DNA from: Serinibacter arcticus | GTDB lineage: Bacteria > Actinomycetota > Actinomycetes > Actinomycetales > Beutenbergiaceae | Assembly (NCBI RefSeq): GCF_003121705.1 | Contig: NZ_PYHR01000002.1 | Location: 2,852,001-2,916,000, forward strand | Length of the DNA stretch: 64,000 nucleotides | Direction: 5' to 3' | Part shown: positions 35,319 through 43,874 of the stretch, piece after piece | Position numbering within the stretch: position 1 is the stretch's first letter | How the letters are laid out: each line of letters starts with the position of its first letter | Notes under the pieces: generated by a model | What the model was told of the DNA's origin: nothing | What the model saw: the letters and a program-made list of their open reading frames with translations, nothing else | Database searches by the model: none | Made by a program: the position numbers and the translations under genes

Positions 35319-35383
35319 CGAGGCCTTTCGGGTGTGTCGGCGAGGCCCTTCGGGTGTGGTCGCGAGGCCTTTCGGGCGTGACA
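35319..35383. repeat. Intergenic array of three 22-bp units (array C)
   Basis: CGAGG recurs at 35319, 35341 and 35363, an exact 22-base period. The unit reads GCGAGGCCTTTCGGGTGTGG with small differences between copies. All three copies point the same way. The period and the GCGAGG opening are shared with arrays A, B and D/E, but the rest of the unit is a different sequence family. Confidence 0.85.
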
Positions 35384-35411
35384 CCCGCGCCGGATGCGGC
35401 ACGATCTCCCC

Positions 35412-36794
35412 GTGACCCCCACCCAGCGGCGCGTGCTCGTCGTCGCGATCCTCGCCTCGTTCGTCTCGTTCCTCGACGGGAGCGTCGTCAACGTCGCCCT
35501 GCCGGCGATCTCCCGCGAGCTCACGACCGGGCCGCTGACCGGCCTGCCCCTGCAGCAGTGGGTCGTCGACTCCTACCTCGTCACGCTCGGGGCGCTCATC
35601 CTCCTGGCGGGCTCGCTCTCGGACGTCCTGGGCCGCCGACGCGTGCTGATCGCCGGACTGGTGGGCTTCGCCGTCGCGAGCGTCCTGTGCGCGATCGCGC
35701 CGAGCGGCGTGCTGCTCGTCCTCGCCCGCGCGCTGCAGGGCGTGGCGGGCGCGCTGCTCGTGCCGTCGTCGCTCGCGATGATCATCGCCGCGTTCTCCGG
35801 CGCCGCGCAGGCACGGTCCATCGGGGTGTGGACGGCGTGGACGGGCACCGCCTCGATCGCGGGACCGTTGCTCGGCGGCCTGCTCGTGGACCACGCCACC
35901 TGGCGCTGGGTGTTCTGGATCAACGTCCCCGTGCTCGCCGTGACGCTGTGGCTCACCCGCGGCGTGCCGGTCGAGACGGTGCCGGTCGTCCGTCGACGGC
36001 TCGACGTCGTGGGGGCGACGATCGCCGCCGTCGCGCTCGCGGCCGGGGTGCTCGGGCTGATCGAGCAGGGACGCCTCGGCTGGACCCACCCGGTGGTGGT
36101 CGGCGGCCTGGTGATCGGCGTCGTCGGGCTGGTCGCGTTCGTGTGGTGGGAGCGGCGGGTCGCCGACCCGATGCTCCCCCTGCGCCTGTTCGACAGCCGC
36201 AACTTCACGTGGGGCAACGTCGCCACGGCCGCGATCTACGCGGCGCTGTACTTCGGCGGCCTCGTCATCACGCTGTTCCTCCAGGAGGTCGCGGGGTGGA
36301 GCGCGACGGCGGCCGGCCTGTCCCAGCTGCCCATCACCCTCGTCATGCTCGCGCTCTCGGCGCGGTTCGGGGCGCTCGCGGGGCGGTTCGGCCCGCGCGT
36401 GTTCATGACGGTCGGGCCGATCGTCGGCGGCGTGGGCTACCTGATGCTCCTGGGCGCCCGCGAGGACGTCGTCTACTGGACGCAGCTGCTGCCCGGGCTG
36501 GTGGTGTTCGGCCTGGGGCTCGCGATCACGGTCGCCCCGCTGACGGCCGCGATCCTCGGTGCGATCAGCCCCGACGACGCCGGCATCGGGTCAGCCGTGA
36601 ACAACGCGGTCGCGCGCGTGGCCGGGCTCGTCTCGATCGCGCTGCTCGGCGCGATCGTCGGCGGGGTGCTCACGGTCGAGGGCTTCCACCGCGGACTGCT
36701 CGTGACGGCGGGGCTCCTCGTCGTGGGCGGCGTGGTCAGCTGGTTCGGGATCCGCAACCCGGTGGTTCACCAGCCGCGGTCGATCCACTCCTGA
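35412..36794 (+). CDS. DHA2-type MFS drug exporter
   Basis: A 460-residue transporter with about 14 membrane segments. The first helix contains FVSFLDGSVVNVALPAI, the DHA2 (14-TMS) signature, and SLSDVLGRRRVL is the loop 2-3 MFS motif. It should export a cationic or hydrophobic compound by proton antiport; the substrate is unknown and no regulator gene is adjacent. GTG 35412 is preferred; an in-frame ATG at 35394 adds six residues. Its 3' end overlaps the convergent MBL gene by 28 bases. Confidence 0.88.
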   Translation: MTPTQRRVLVVAILASFVSFLDGSVVNVALPAISRELTTGPLTGLPLQQWVVDSYLVTLGALILLAGSLSDVLGRRRVLIAGLVGFAVASVLCAIAPSGVLLVLARALQGVAGALLVPSSLAMIIAAFSGAAQARSIGVWTAWTGTASIAGPLLGGLLVDHATWRWVFWINVPVLAVTLWLTRGVPVETVPVVRRRLDVVGATIAAVALAAGVLGLIEQGRLGWTHPVVVGGLVIGVVGLVAFVWWERRVADPMLPLRLFDSRNFTWGNVATAAIYAALYFGGLVITLFLQEVAGWSATAAGLSQLPITLVMLALSARFGALAGRFGPRVFMTVGPIVGGVGYLMLLGAREDVVYWTQLLPGLVVFGLGLAITVAPLTAAILGAISPDDAGIGSAVNNAVARVAGLVSIALLGAIVGGVLTVEGFHRGLLVTAGLLVVGGVVSWFGIRNPVVHQPRSIHS

Positions 36795-37399
36795 CGGTGG
36801 ACGGCCTCGGCGCCGATCGTGGTGTCGGGGCCGTGGCCCGTGTGGACGACCGTGTCCTCGGGCAGGGTCAGCAGGTTCTCGGTGATCGACTCGACGATCT
36901 GCGGGAACGAGGAGTACTCCCACCGCGTCGCCCCCGGGCCGCCCTCGAACAGGGTGTCGCCCGTGAAGACCGCGCCCAGCTCGCTCGCGACGACGACGCT
37001 CGCGCCCGGCGTGTGGCCGGGGGTGTGGCGCACCTCGAGGTGGGTCCCCGCGACGGTGACCGTCTGGTGGGCGGGGAGCCCCGCCGTCGGGACGGGGATC
37101 TCGGGGTGCGCGGCCTCCCAGAGCTCGGCGTCGGCCGGGTGCAGCCACACCGGACCGCCGGTGAGGCGCTCGAGCTCGGGCGCGCCACCGATGTGGTCGC
37201 GGTGGCCGTGGGTCAGCAGGATCCCGACGACGCGGCGCCCGCCGATCGCGTCGGCGATCACCTGCGGCTGGTGGGAGGCGTCGATGACGACGACCTCGGT
37301 GTCGTCGCCGACGATCCAGACGTTGTTGTCGAGCTCGACCTCCCGCCCGTCGACCGGGTGGGTGCCGTGGGTGAGGACGCGTTCGATGCGGGCCGTCAT
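36767..37399 (-). CDS. Metallo-beta-lactamase-fold hydrolase (glyoxalase II-like)
   Basis: A 210-residue MBL-fold hydrolase. The zinc-binding motif is THGHRDHIGG near residue 62, a further His lies in RHTPGHTPGASVVV, Asp in FTGDTLFEG and His in VHTGHGPDT. Relatives are glyoxalase II-like thioesterases, in actinomycetes probably acting on S-acyl-mycothiol; this is inference. Start ATG 37399 sits just before the family-conserved N-terminus; extending upstream would run into repeat array B. Its last 28 bases overlap the convergent MFS gene. Confidence 0.9.
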   Translation of the reverse strand: MTARIERVLTHGTHPVDGREVELDNNVWIVGDDTEVVVIDASHQPQVIADAIGGRRVVGILLTHGHRDHIGGAPELERLTGGPVWLHPADAELWEAAHPEIPVPTAGLPAHQTVTVAGTHLEVRHTPGHTPGASVVVASELGAVFTGDTLFEGGPGATRWEYSSFPQIVESITENLLTLPEDTVVHTGHGPDTTIGAEAVHRQEWIDRGW

Positions 37400-37430
37400 C
37401 GTTCCACCGTACGCGGGCGGCCCCGCGAGG

Positions 37431-37546
37431 TGCAGAAACCCCTCGCCGGTGGTGCAGAAACCCCTCGCCGAGGGCACGTGCCGCCGGCGAGGGATTTCTG
37501 CACCACCGCCGAGGGGGTTGCGCACCGCCGGCGAGGGGTTTCTGGC
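37431..37546. repeat. Intergenic array of 22-bp-period units in both orientations (array B)
   Basis: Two forward units (CCCCT at 37439 and 37461, spacing 22) face three reverse units (GAGGG at 37489, 37511 and 37533, spacing 22, 22). The unit is GCGAGGGGTTTCTGCACC in the reverse sense, the same family as array A some 27 kb away. The arms could pair into a long hairpin with CACGTG in the loop region. It fills the gap between aztD and the MBL gene. Confidence 0.85.
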
Positions 37547-37551
37547 GTAGG

Positions 37552-38887
37552 TCAGCCGCTGACGACGACCATCTCGTTCGGGGTCTGCGGCAGCTCGACG
37601 GACTTCCAGACCTCACCCGTGGTGTAGTCCACGACGTGCAGCTCGTTCGTCGCGGGCTCGGTGATGTAGGCCATGCCGTCCATCACCTTGATCGCGGGCT
37701 GGGCCTGCTGCCACTCCTCGGGCACCTCCCAGGCGTCGATCACCGGGGCGGTGCGGACGATCTCGCCCGTGGTCGGGTCGATGACGCGCAGCGCGCCGTC
37801 GGTGCCGAGCACGAGGGCCGTGTCGTCGTCGCCGCGAGCGAGGTTGCGGAAGGTGTACTGCGAGCCGATGTCGACGATCTGGATCGTCTCCGCCTCGGTG
37901 TCGATGAGCGAGACCGACGTGAGAATGCCCTCGGGGTCGGTCTTGTAGTCGCCGAGCACGACGGCGGAGCTCTCGGTCCCGAACTGGTTGCCGATGCGGC
38001 CGTAGGCGTCGGGGAGGCGACCTTGTGGAAGTGGTCGCCGTGGAGGATCAGCACGCCGTCCTCGCAGCCGAGCACGACCGTCTCCTCGCCGGCGACGGTC
38101 TCGCCGTGCACGCCCGGGCACTCGGCGCTGGCGTCGAGCTCGGCATCGGCGGCCTCGAGGAGACGGGCACCCGTGCGGCCCTCGTCCGTCCCCTCGGTCA
38201 CCACGAGGTGCCCCGCCTGCGTGGCGACGGCGACGCCGTGGTGTGCGGACGGCGTCGTGAACGTGCGGGTGGGCTCGACCTCGTCGTGCTCGAGCGCCTC
38301 GGTCCAGCCGTCGGCCGGGACGACCGTGATCTCGCCGGTGCCGTCGTCGAAGAGCGCGGTCAGGCCGTCGTGGACGACGACGTGGCCGGGTGTCTCGGCG
38401 GCGACCAGCACGTCGTGGAGGGCGGGCTCGGCCGTGTAGTAGTGCGAGTGGTCGCCGTGCGCCTGGCTCCAGGTGCCGGCGTCGAGGAACGCCCAGCCGC
38501 CCTGCGTGGAGACGGCCACGTGGCGGCCGTCGCCGGCGTCGGACAGGCGGTTGAAGCCGTCGAGCGGGAGGTCGGCCTCGACGTCGAGCGACGTGGCGTC
38601 CAGCACGAGCACCCCGCCGTCGTAGGTGAGGGCGACGCGGGGGTCCGGGCGGCGGCCTCGGTGGCCCCGGCCTCGTGCTCGTGGCCGTCCTCGGCGTGGT
38701 CGCCGTCGGTCTCGGCGGGATCGGCGGACTCGGTCGACCCGGCCGTCTCGCTGGAGGCCTCGTCGGTGGGCGAGGCGGAGTCGCCGGAGCCCGGGCTGCC
38801 GCAGGCGGAGAGCACGAGCGCGAGGGCCGCGAGGGAGGCGCCCGCCGCGAGAGCGCGGCGAGGCGTGGTGGCGGTGGTGCTGGACAT
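37552..38887 (-). pseudogene. aztD: Zinc metallochaperone AztD-like lipoprotein, two frameshifts (probably sequence errors)
   Basis: About 445 residues if two bases are restored. The signal peptide ends LSACGS (lipidated Cys), followed by an acidic His-rich zinc-binding stretch (DGDHAEDGHEHEAGA). After the first frameshift in GGGGG 38639-38643 the frame resumes RVALTYDGGVLVLDA and runs through QAHGDHSHYYTAEPA, an AztD hallmark, and LHGDHFHKVASP. The second, at GGGG 38011-38014, resumes DAYGRIGNQFG to the stop. It is a beta-propeller periplasmic-type zinc chaperone. A Zur box lies upstream at 38956. The AztABC transporter genes are not adjacent. Confidence 0.85.
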
Positions 38888-38955
38888 GGAGTTCCTGGCC
38901 CGGGTGGGCGCGCCTTTCGTGGAGGGGTGATTGCTGGTGGTGACGATAACGACTA

Positions 38956-38970
38956 TGAGAACGGTTATCA
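38956..38970. promoter_or_regulatory. Zur box upstream of aztD
   Basis: TGAGAACGGTTATCA, a near-perfect 15-bp palindrome matching the actinobacterial Zur consensus TGAnAATnATTnTCA in its outer arms. It lies 69 bases before the aztD start, between aztD and the end of the CobW-like gene, so aztD probably has its own zinc-repressed promoter. Confidence 0.8.
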
Positions 38971-38978
38971 AACTGCGG

Positions 38979-40097
38979 TCAGGCTGCGGCGTCGCCCCGG
39001 TAGAGGTCGGCGGGGGAGCCGAGGTAGGGCTCGAACGGGTCCTCCCGCCCGAGCCACGTCGCCGGCCCCGCGGCCATCTCGACGTCGTCGAGCAGCGCGC
39101 GCTCGAAGGCGCGCCGGACGGCCTCGGCGCCCGGTCCGACGCCCGTGACCTGCAGCGCCGTGCTCGGCTCGGCCTCGTCCCACGTGCCCGCGACGCCGAC
39201 GCAGACCGTGCCGCCGAGCGCCTCCCACCCGCACACCGCATCGGGGCGGTTCGGGAGCCAGAAGCGCCCGCGGCTCACCGTTCGAGCGGTGGCGAGCTCG
39301 CTCATCGTCGCGAGGACGCGGTCGGGGTGGAAGGGGCGCGAGCTGTGGAGGTCGAGGGTCCACACGTCGGCGGGGCCGGCCTCGAGCGGGGGCGTCGCCG
39401 GGGCGGTGGCCGTGAACCGATCGGCGGGATCGAGCGTCGCGGGGTCGTGACGACGGTCGAGGTCGACGGGGTCGTGGCTCCCGGCCAGCGCAGCGTCGAG
39501 CCAGGGGTGGCAGAGGTCGTCGTGACGGGTGGAGCGCGCCCAGCGCAGGGTGTCCGCGAGGGCGGCGCCCTGCGCGGAGGCGGCCGGGGCGTGCGCGGCC
39601 GGGGACTCGTGGTCGAGCAGGATGATGTCGGCGGAGACGAGGTGGGACAGGAGGGCGTCGTCGCCGTCGAGGAGGTCACCCTCGATCTCGGCGGCGTTCA
39701 CGACGGCGACGGTCGCGCCCAGCCGCACGCCCGCCAGGGGTCCGTCGGGTCCGGCGTGCCCGTGCAGGATCCGCGTGGCCGGCAGGATCTCGGCGCCCAG
39801 CGGCAGGGCGAGGACGATGCCGCGCGGTTCGCGCGCCAGCAGGTCGGCGATCGCCGGGATCGCGTCCTCACGCAGGGCGCAGCCGGCGCACGCGTGCTCC
39901 ATCGGGATGATCTCGTCGCTCCCGGGGCCGCGCGGATCGACGACCCGGCGTCGCAGGACGACGTCGTCGCCCCGCTGCTCCAGGTCGTGGACCACGGCGA
40001 GGACGTCCGGGTGGTCGAGCAGGGCGGTGACGAGCGCAGCCTCGCGCTCCGCGGGATCGGTCGCGGCGAGGACGACGACGGTGGTGGGGGAGGTCAT
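38979..40097 (-). CDS. CobW-like (COG0523) zinc-associated protein lacking the P-loop
   Basis: A 372-residue COG0523-type protein. The metal motif region is [20 protein letters not shown] near residue 77, and the C-terminal CobW domain ([28 protein letters not shown]) is intact. The N-terminal Walker A (GFLGAGKTT in true COG0523 GTPases) is replaced by [12 protein letters not shown], so GTP hydrolysis is unlikely. From memory, mycobacterial Rv0106 is a similar P-loop-less, Zur-linked protein. It diverges from the zinc-free ribosomal protein operon across the Zur box at 40118 and should be expressed under zinc starvation. ATG at 40097. Confidence 0.85.
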   Translation of the reverse strand: MTSPTTVVVLAATDPAEREAALVTALLDHPDVLAVVHDLEQRGDDVVLRRRVVDPRGPGSDEIIPMEHACAGCALREDAIPAIADLLAREPRGIVLALPLGAEILPATRILHGHAGPDGPLAGVRLGATVAVVNAAEIEGDLLDGDDALLSHLVSADIILLDHESPAAHAPAASAQGAALADTLRWARSTRHDDLCHPWLDAALAGSHDPVDLDRRHDPATLDPADRFTATAPATPPLEAGPADVWTLDLHSSRPFHPDRVLATMSELATARTVSRGRFWLPNRPDAVCGWEALGGTVCVGVAGTWDEAEPSTALQVTGVGPGAEAVRRAFERALLDDVEMAAGPATWLGREDPFEPYLGSPADLYRGDAAA

Positions 40098-40113
40098 GCC
40101 GTGAGCGTAACCC

Positions 40114-40143
40114 TTGACGAGAATGATTATCAATATCTAGTAT
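40114..40143 (+). promoter_or_regulatory. Zur-controlled promoter of the C-minus ribosomal protein operon
   Basis: TTGACG (-35, 40114-40119), an 18-base spacer and TAGTAT (-10, 40138-40143), ending 6 bases before the rpmB ATG, so the transcript is probably leaderless. The Zur box CGAGAATGATTATCA (40118-40132) sits between the two elements, where repressor would block polymerase. It also lies 20 bases upstream of the divergent CobW-like gene and can control both. Confidence 0.8.
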
Positions 40144-40149
40144 CGAGGC

Positions 40150-40386
40150 ATGACAGCAACCTGCCAGCTCACGGGTGCCGCCCCCTCCTTCGGGAAGCAG
40201 GTGTCGCACTCGCACGTGCGCACCTCCAGGCGGTGGGACCCCAACCTCCAGCGCAAGCGCTACGTGGTGCCCTCCCTCGGGCGCACCGTCACGCTCACCC
40301 TCTCGGTGCGGGCCATCCGGCTCATCGACCGCATCGGTATCGAGGCCGCCGTCGTCCGCATCCGCGCCCGGGGAGGGAAGGTCTGA
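40150..40386 (+). CDS. rpmB: 50S ribosomal protein L28, zinc-independent paralogue
   Basis: A 78-residue L28 ([15 protein letters not shown], then [20 protein letters not shown]). Only one cysteine remains, so the zinc-binding set of C-plus L28 is absent. It replaces the zinc form when zinc is scarce. It is the first gene of the Zur-controlled cluster; its stop overlaps rpmG (TGATG). Confidence 0.95.
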   Translation: MTATCQLTGAAPSFGKQVSHSHVRTSRRWDPNLQRKRYVVPSLGRTVTLTLSVRAIRLIDRIGIEAAVVRIRARGGKV

Positions 40387-40556
40387 TGGCCGGCCGTTCC
40401 CAGGACGTGCGACCCGTGATCAAGCTGCGGTCCACCGCGGGCACGGGCGTGACCTACATGACCCAGAAGAACCGGCGAACGACGCCGGACCGGCTCGTGC
40501 TGCGCAAGTACGACCGCGTGGTGCGGCGCCACGTCGAGTTCCGCGAGGAGCGCTGA
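40386..40556 (+). CDS. rpmG: 50S ribosomal protein L33, zinc-independent paralogue
   Basis: A 56-residue L33 ([32 protein letters not shown]). It has no cysteines, so it lacks the two CxxC zinc ligands of the C-plus form. Start and stop overlap rpmB and rpsN by one base each (TGATG), making one coupled unit. Confidence 0.95.
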   Translation: MAGRSQDVRPVIKLRSTAGTGVTYMTQKNRRTTPDRLVLRKYDRVVRRHVEFREER

Positions 40557-40861
40557 TGGCCAAGACGTCGAAGGTCGCTCGCAACCTCCAGCGCCAGGAG
40601 GTCGTCGCCCGGTACGCGGACGTCCGCCGCGAGCTCAAGCGCGCGAGCGTCGACCCCGCGCGTCCGGCGGCCGAGCGGGAGGCCGCGATGCGGGCGCTCC
40701 ACCGGCTGCCCCGGGATGCGAGCCCCACGCGGGTGCGCAACCGGGACGTCACCGACGGTCGTCCGCGCGGCTACTACCGGAAGTTCGGGCTCTCGCGGGT
40801 CTCGCTGCGCGAGCGCGCGCTGCGGGGCGAGCTGCCCGGTGTCACCAAGTCGAGCTGGTGA
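40556..40861 (+). CDS. rpsN: 30S ribosomal protein S14, zinc-independent paralogue
   Basis: A 101-residue S14 of the long, zinc-free type ([22 protein letters not shown]-terminal [18 protein letters not shown]). The short zinc-binding S14 is about 61 residues with four cysteines; none are present here. It is translationally coupled to rpmG. Confidence 0.96.
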   Translation: MAKTSKVARNLQRQEVVARYADVRRELKRASVDPARPAAEREAAMRALHRLPRDASPTRVRNRDVTDGRPRGYYRKFGLSRVSLRERALRGELPGVTKSSW

Positions 40862-40900
40862 GTCGCATCCGTCTCGCCGGCGTTCTCACGAAGGATCCCC

Positions 40901-41179
40901 ATGAAGAAGGACATCCACCCCCCGTACGGCGACGTCGTCTTCCGTGACGTCTCCGTGCCCGAGGGCACCCCTGGTCGCGAGTTCCTCACCCGCTCGACCG
41001 CTGCTGCGTCGACGACCGCCACGATCGAGTGGGGCGACGGCCGAACCTACCCGCTCGTCGAGGTGCAGATCTCCTCGGTGAGCCACCCGTTCTACACGGG
41101 CCGCCAGAAGATCCTCGACACCGCCGGCCGGGTCGAGAAGTTCAACCGCCGGTACGGCCGAACGGGGGCCGCCTCGTGA
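40901..41179 (+). CDS. rpmE2: 50S ribosomal protein L31 type B
   Basis: A 92-residue type B L31 ([39 protein letters not shown]) without the CxxC zinc motif. In Bacillus and mycobacteria the homologue replaces L31 on ribosomes during zinc starvation and frees zinc. GAAGGA precedes the ATG by 7 bases, the only independent ribosome site in the cluster, after a 39-base gap from rpsN. The stop overlaps rpmJ (GTGA). Confidence 0.96.
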   Translation: MKKDIHPPYGDVVFRDVSVPEGTPGREFLTRSTAAASTTATIEWGDGRTYPLVEVQISSVSHPFYTGRQKILDTAGRVEKFNRRYGRTGAAS

Positions 41180-41298
41180 AGGTGAGGGCGTCGTTGCGGT
41201 CGCTCGCGCAGAAGGACGGCTCGATCGTGGTCCGTCGCCGAGGTCGCGTGTTCGTGATCAACAAGAAGAATCCGCGCTGGAAGGGCAGGCAGGGCTGA
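41176..41298 (+). CDS. rpmJ: 50S ribosomal protein L36, zinc-independent paralogue
   Basis: A 40-residue L36 starting at GTG ([20 protein letters not shown], ending NPRWKGRQG). It lacks the Cys/His zinc ligands of the normal 37-residue L36. Overlaps rpmE2 by four bases and rpmF by one. Confidence 0.95.
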   Translation: MKVRASLRSLAQKDGSIVVRRRGRVFVINKKNPRWKGRQG

Positions 41299-41468
41299 TG
41301 GCGGTTCCCAAGCGGAAGCTCTCGCGCTCCAACACCCGGTCGCGCCGGTCGAGCTGGAAGGCGACGCCGGTCGACCTGGTCCCCGTGCGGGCGGCCTCGG
41401 GGGAGTGGGTGCGAGTGCCGCGACGCCTCGCCCGGGCCGTCCAGCGTGGGCTCGTCGTCCCGGACTGA
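41298..41468 (+). CDS. rpmF: 50S ribosomal protein L32, zinc-independent paralogue
   Basis: A 56-residue L32 ([20 protein letters not shown]) with no cysteines, so the zinc ribbon of the C-plus form is missing. It is the last gene of the cluster, with start overlapping the rpmJ stop (TGATG). No clear terminator follows before the Nudix gene. Confidence 0.92.
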   Translation: MAVPKRKLSRSNTRSRRSSWKATPVDLVPVRAASGEWVRVPRRLARAVQRGLVVPD

Positions 41469-41519
41469 ACCGCTCTCCGACCCGGGGGTGGTCGCCGTGC
41501 TCTGGTTAGCCTGGAGCGC

Positions 41520-42044
41520 ATGGCCACCCCCGAGTTCATCCTCGAGCTGCGCCGGCACATCGGCACGGCGCCGCTGTGGCTCACCGGTGTGACCGCCGTC
41601 GTCCTCCGCGAGCGGGCGGGCGATGGTGGCGACGCCGTGGGTTCCGACGGCGGACCGCGCGCCGCCGGCCTCGAGGTGCTGCTCGTGCGGCGGTCCGACA
41701 CCGGGGCCTGGACCCCGGTCACCGGCATCGTCGATCCGGGTGAGGAACCCGCCGTCGCCGCAGCTCGCGAGGTCCTCGAGGAGGCGGACGTCGTCGCGAC
41801 GGCGCAGCGTCTCGCCTCGGTCTCGGTCACCGCTCCCGTGGTCTACGGCAACGGCGACCGGACCCAGTACATCGACCTCACCTTCCGGTTCGGATACGTC
41901 TCGGGCGATCCTCACCCCGCCGACGGAGAGAACACCGACGCCGCCTGGTTCGACGTCGCAGTCCTTCCGCCGATGTCCGACGGCATGCGCGCCCGGATCG
42001 ACGACGCCCTGCCGGAACGAGGTGAGGCGCTCTTCGCCGTCTGA
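41520..42044 (+). CDS. Nudix hydrolase
   Basis: A 174-residue Nudix protein. The Nudix box GIVDPGEEPAVAAAREVLEE (about residues 75-94) has all catalytic residues, including the REVLEE metal-binding helix. Substrate is a nucleoside diphosphate derivative not identifiable from sequence; close relatives in actinomycetes are annotated as ADP-ribose or dNTP pyrophosphatases. TAGCCT ends 7 bases before the ATG, giving a leaderless start. It ends 52 bases from the convergent HNH gene. Confidence 0.9.
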   Translation: MATPEFILELRRHIGTAPLWLTGVTAVVLRERAGDGGDAVGSDGGPRAAGLEVLLVRRSDTGAWTPVTGIVDPGEEPAVAAAREVLEEADVVATAQRLASVSVTAPVVYGNGDRTQYIDLTFRFGYVSGDPHPADGENTDAAWFDVAVLPPMSDGMRARIDDALPERGEALFAV

Positions 42045-42096
42045 CGTGCCGGAGTCGCATCGCTGTCTCGCCGCGCCGAAACCCTGGCGACGCGAG

Positions 42097-43794
42097 CTAC
42101 CAGAGCGACGCGGGCTCGCCGCCGCCGGGTGGTGGCCGACCCGATCGGTCCACGGTCGTCCGGGAGGTGGGGGCGGCCGGTGCCCGAGGCCCGTTCGTGC
42201 CGGCCCGCCGATCGTCGGTCCCTCGACCACCGGTGGGACGACCGCCGCTGGTCTCCGCGCCGCCACCGATCCGTTTCGTGCGGGGGACGAGCAGGGCGTC
42301 GGCCAGGCGTGAGGTCGCGCCGATGCGACGACCGTCGGCAGCGGCGAAGACGAACCCGCCTCGGACGGGCAGCACCGAGATGTTGTGCCGGTGGACCTGG
42401 TGGTGGTGTCGCGAGCACAGGGTGACGCCGTTCTCCAGCGAGGTCGGCCCGTCGTTCGCCCAGTGGTGGATGTGGTGCACCTCGCACCAGGTCGCCCGCA
42501 GGCTGCAGCCAGGGAACTGGCAGTGCCGGTCGCGGGTCAGGATCGCCCTCCGGAGGTCGCCCTCGAAGGTGCGCATCGACTGTCCGACGTCGAGGGGTGA
42601 GCCGTCGGCGTCCAGGGCGACACGCTGCAGCAGGGCGTCGCACGCCAGCACGTCCAGTGCAGCGAACGGGATCAGCGTTCCGTCCTGCAGCTGGGCGAGC
42701 GGCGGTTCGACAGTCAGCCCGGAGGCGCGGAACGCGGTGCCCGAGCGCCCGGCGCCGTCTCCGACCGCCCCGCCCGCGTCCGCCACCGCGGCCGCTCCAG
42801 CCTGCGCCGCGAGGCCGGCCTCCCGCTGCCCGCACATCAGGCGCCGACGTTCGGTCAGCAGGAGCCAGGTCGCGATCGGGACGAGGATCGACAGGTGGGG
42901 TCGCACCTGGGCGCCGCCCTTGTGCGATCCGCACGACAGCGCATGGTCGGCGAGCCCCGCGAGAGCGTCGGCGCGGCGCTGGTCGGGCGAGCGGTCGTCG
43001 TCGCCGGCGGGTACGGGGGTGACGGCGTCGAGCGCGGTGCGGAGGGTCTCGCCGGCGACCACGTCGAGCAGCCCCTCGATCCGGATGCCGCCCTCGCGCG
43101 GACTCAGCCGGACGAAGCGTCGCCGCTGCACCTCCTCGTGGCCGTGGTCGGCGGAGTCGGCCTCCAGCGAGGCGACGAGCGCTCGCAGCTGCTTGCGCGT
43201 CTCCGGTACGGACAGGGTCGACGCCGCCTCGACGATCTCCTTGCTCGCTGTGAGCACCCGCTCCCGGGCTCGCTCCGACGCCTCGCCGAGCACGTCCCCG
43301 ATCGCGCGGACGTGCTCGATGCTGACCGCGCCCGCCGCGGCGGCCTCGCGGATCGCCGGCAGCTGCACGAGCGTCTCCGCCGTGCGCTCCTCGCCGATCG
43401 ACGCCCCGCGACCCTGGCGCGACGTCCGCCCGCGCCACTCGGTGTAGGTCACCCCGGCGTCGCTGCCCTCCCAGGCGCCGGCCCGCTGGATCCGCGCGGC
43501 GAGGTCGGCGCGTGCGAGGCCGATGACCGTCGCGGTCTCGTCCAGCAGCCCGAGCGCCTCGCGCAGCTCCGCCGCGCTCCCGGCGCCCCCACCATCAGCT
43601 CCACCCCCGCGAACCGCCCCGGCCACCTCGCCGGCCGCATCCTTCGCGCGACGGGCCGTCCTCAGGACCGCACCCGGAAGCGGAACCAGCGCCCTCACGA
43701 CCTCCGCCACCACCTCAACCACCCCCGCCCCGTCGTCCGCCGAAACCCGCCCGACTCGAACTGATGTTGTAACGCTACGCCCGACCACCGACAT
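42097..43794 (-). CDS. DUF222 and HNH endonuclease domain protein
   Basis: A 565-residue protein with a DUF222 domain over about residues 65-400 and a C-terminal HNH nuclease module at about 420-475 (RHCQFPGC with C425 and C430; WCEVHHIHHWANDG; LCSRHHHQVHRH). The tail after 500 is Pro/Gly/Arg-rich and disordered. This family (13E12-like) is multicopy in many actinobacteria and sometimes linked to mobile DNA; its biological role is unclear. No partner gene or terminal repeat is visible. ATG at 43794. Confidence 0.9.
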   Translation of the reverse strand: MSVVGRSVTTSVRVGRVSADDGAGVVEVVAEVVRALVPLPGAVLRTARRAKDAAGEVAGAVRGGGADGGGAGSAAELREALGLLDETATVIGLARADLAARIQRAGAWEGSDAGVTYTEWRGRTSRQGRGASIGEERTAETLVQLPAIREAAAAGAVSIEHVRAIGDVLGEASERARERVLTASKEIVEAASTLSVPETRKQLRALVASLEADSADHGHEEVQRRRFVRLSPREGGIRIEGLLDVVAGETLRTALDAVTPVPAGDDDRSPDQRRADALAGLADHALSCGSHKGGAQVRPHLSILVPIATWLLLTERRRLMCGQREAGLAAQAGAAAVADAGGAVGDGAGRSGTAFRASGLTVEPPLAQLQDGTLIPFAALDVLACDALLQRVALDADGSPLDVGQSMRTFEGDLRRAILTRDRHCQFPGCSLRATWCEVHHIHHWANDGPTSLENGVTLCSRHHHQVHRHNISVLPVRGGFVFAAADGRRIGATSRLADALLVPRTKRIGGGAETSGGRPTGGRGTDDRRAGTNGPRAPAAPTSRTTVDRSGRPPPGGGEPASLW

Positions 43795-43874
43795 CGACCT
43801 GGCGGGCCCTCGACCCTGTGGACAACAGGCGTACCGTGAGCCATCCGCTCGACCCTCCGCGACGAACTACGGAC

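Noticed and set aside
42097-43794. The DUF222-HNH gene as part of a mobile element
   Set aside because: No terminal repeats, target duplication or other mobility gene nearby; base composition is like its neighbours.
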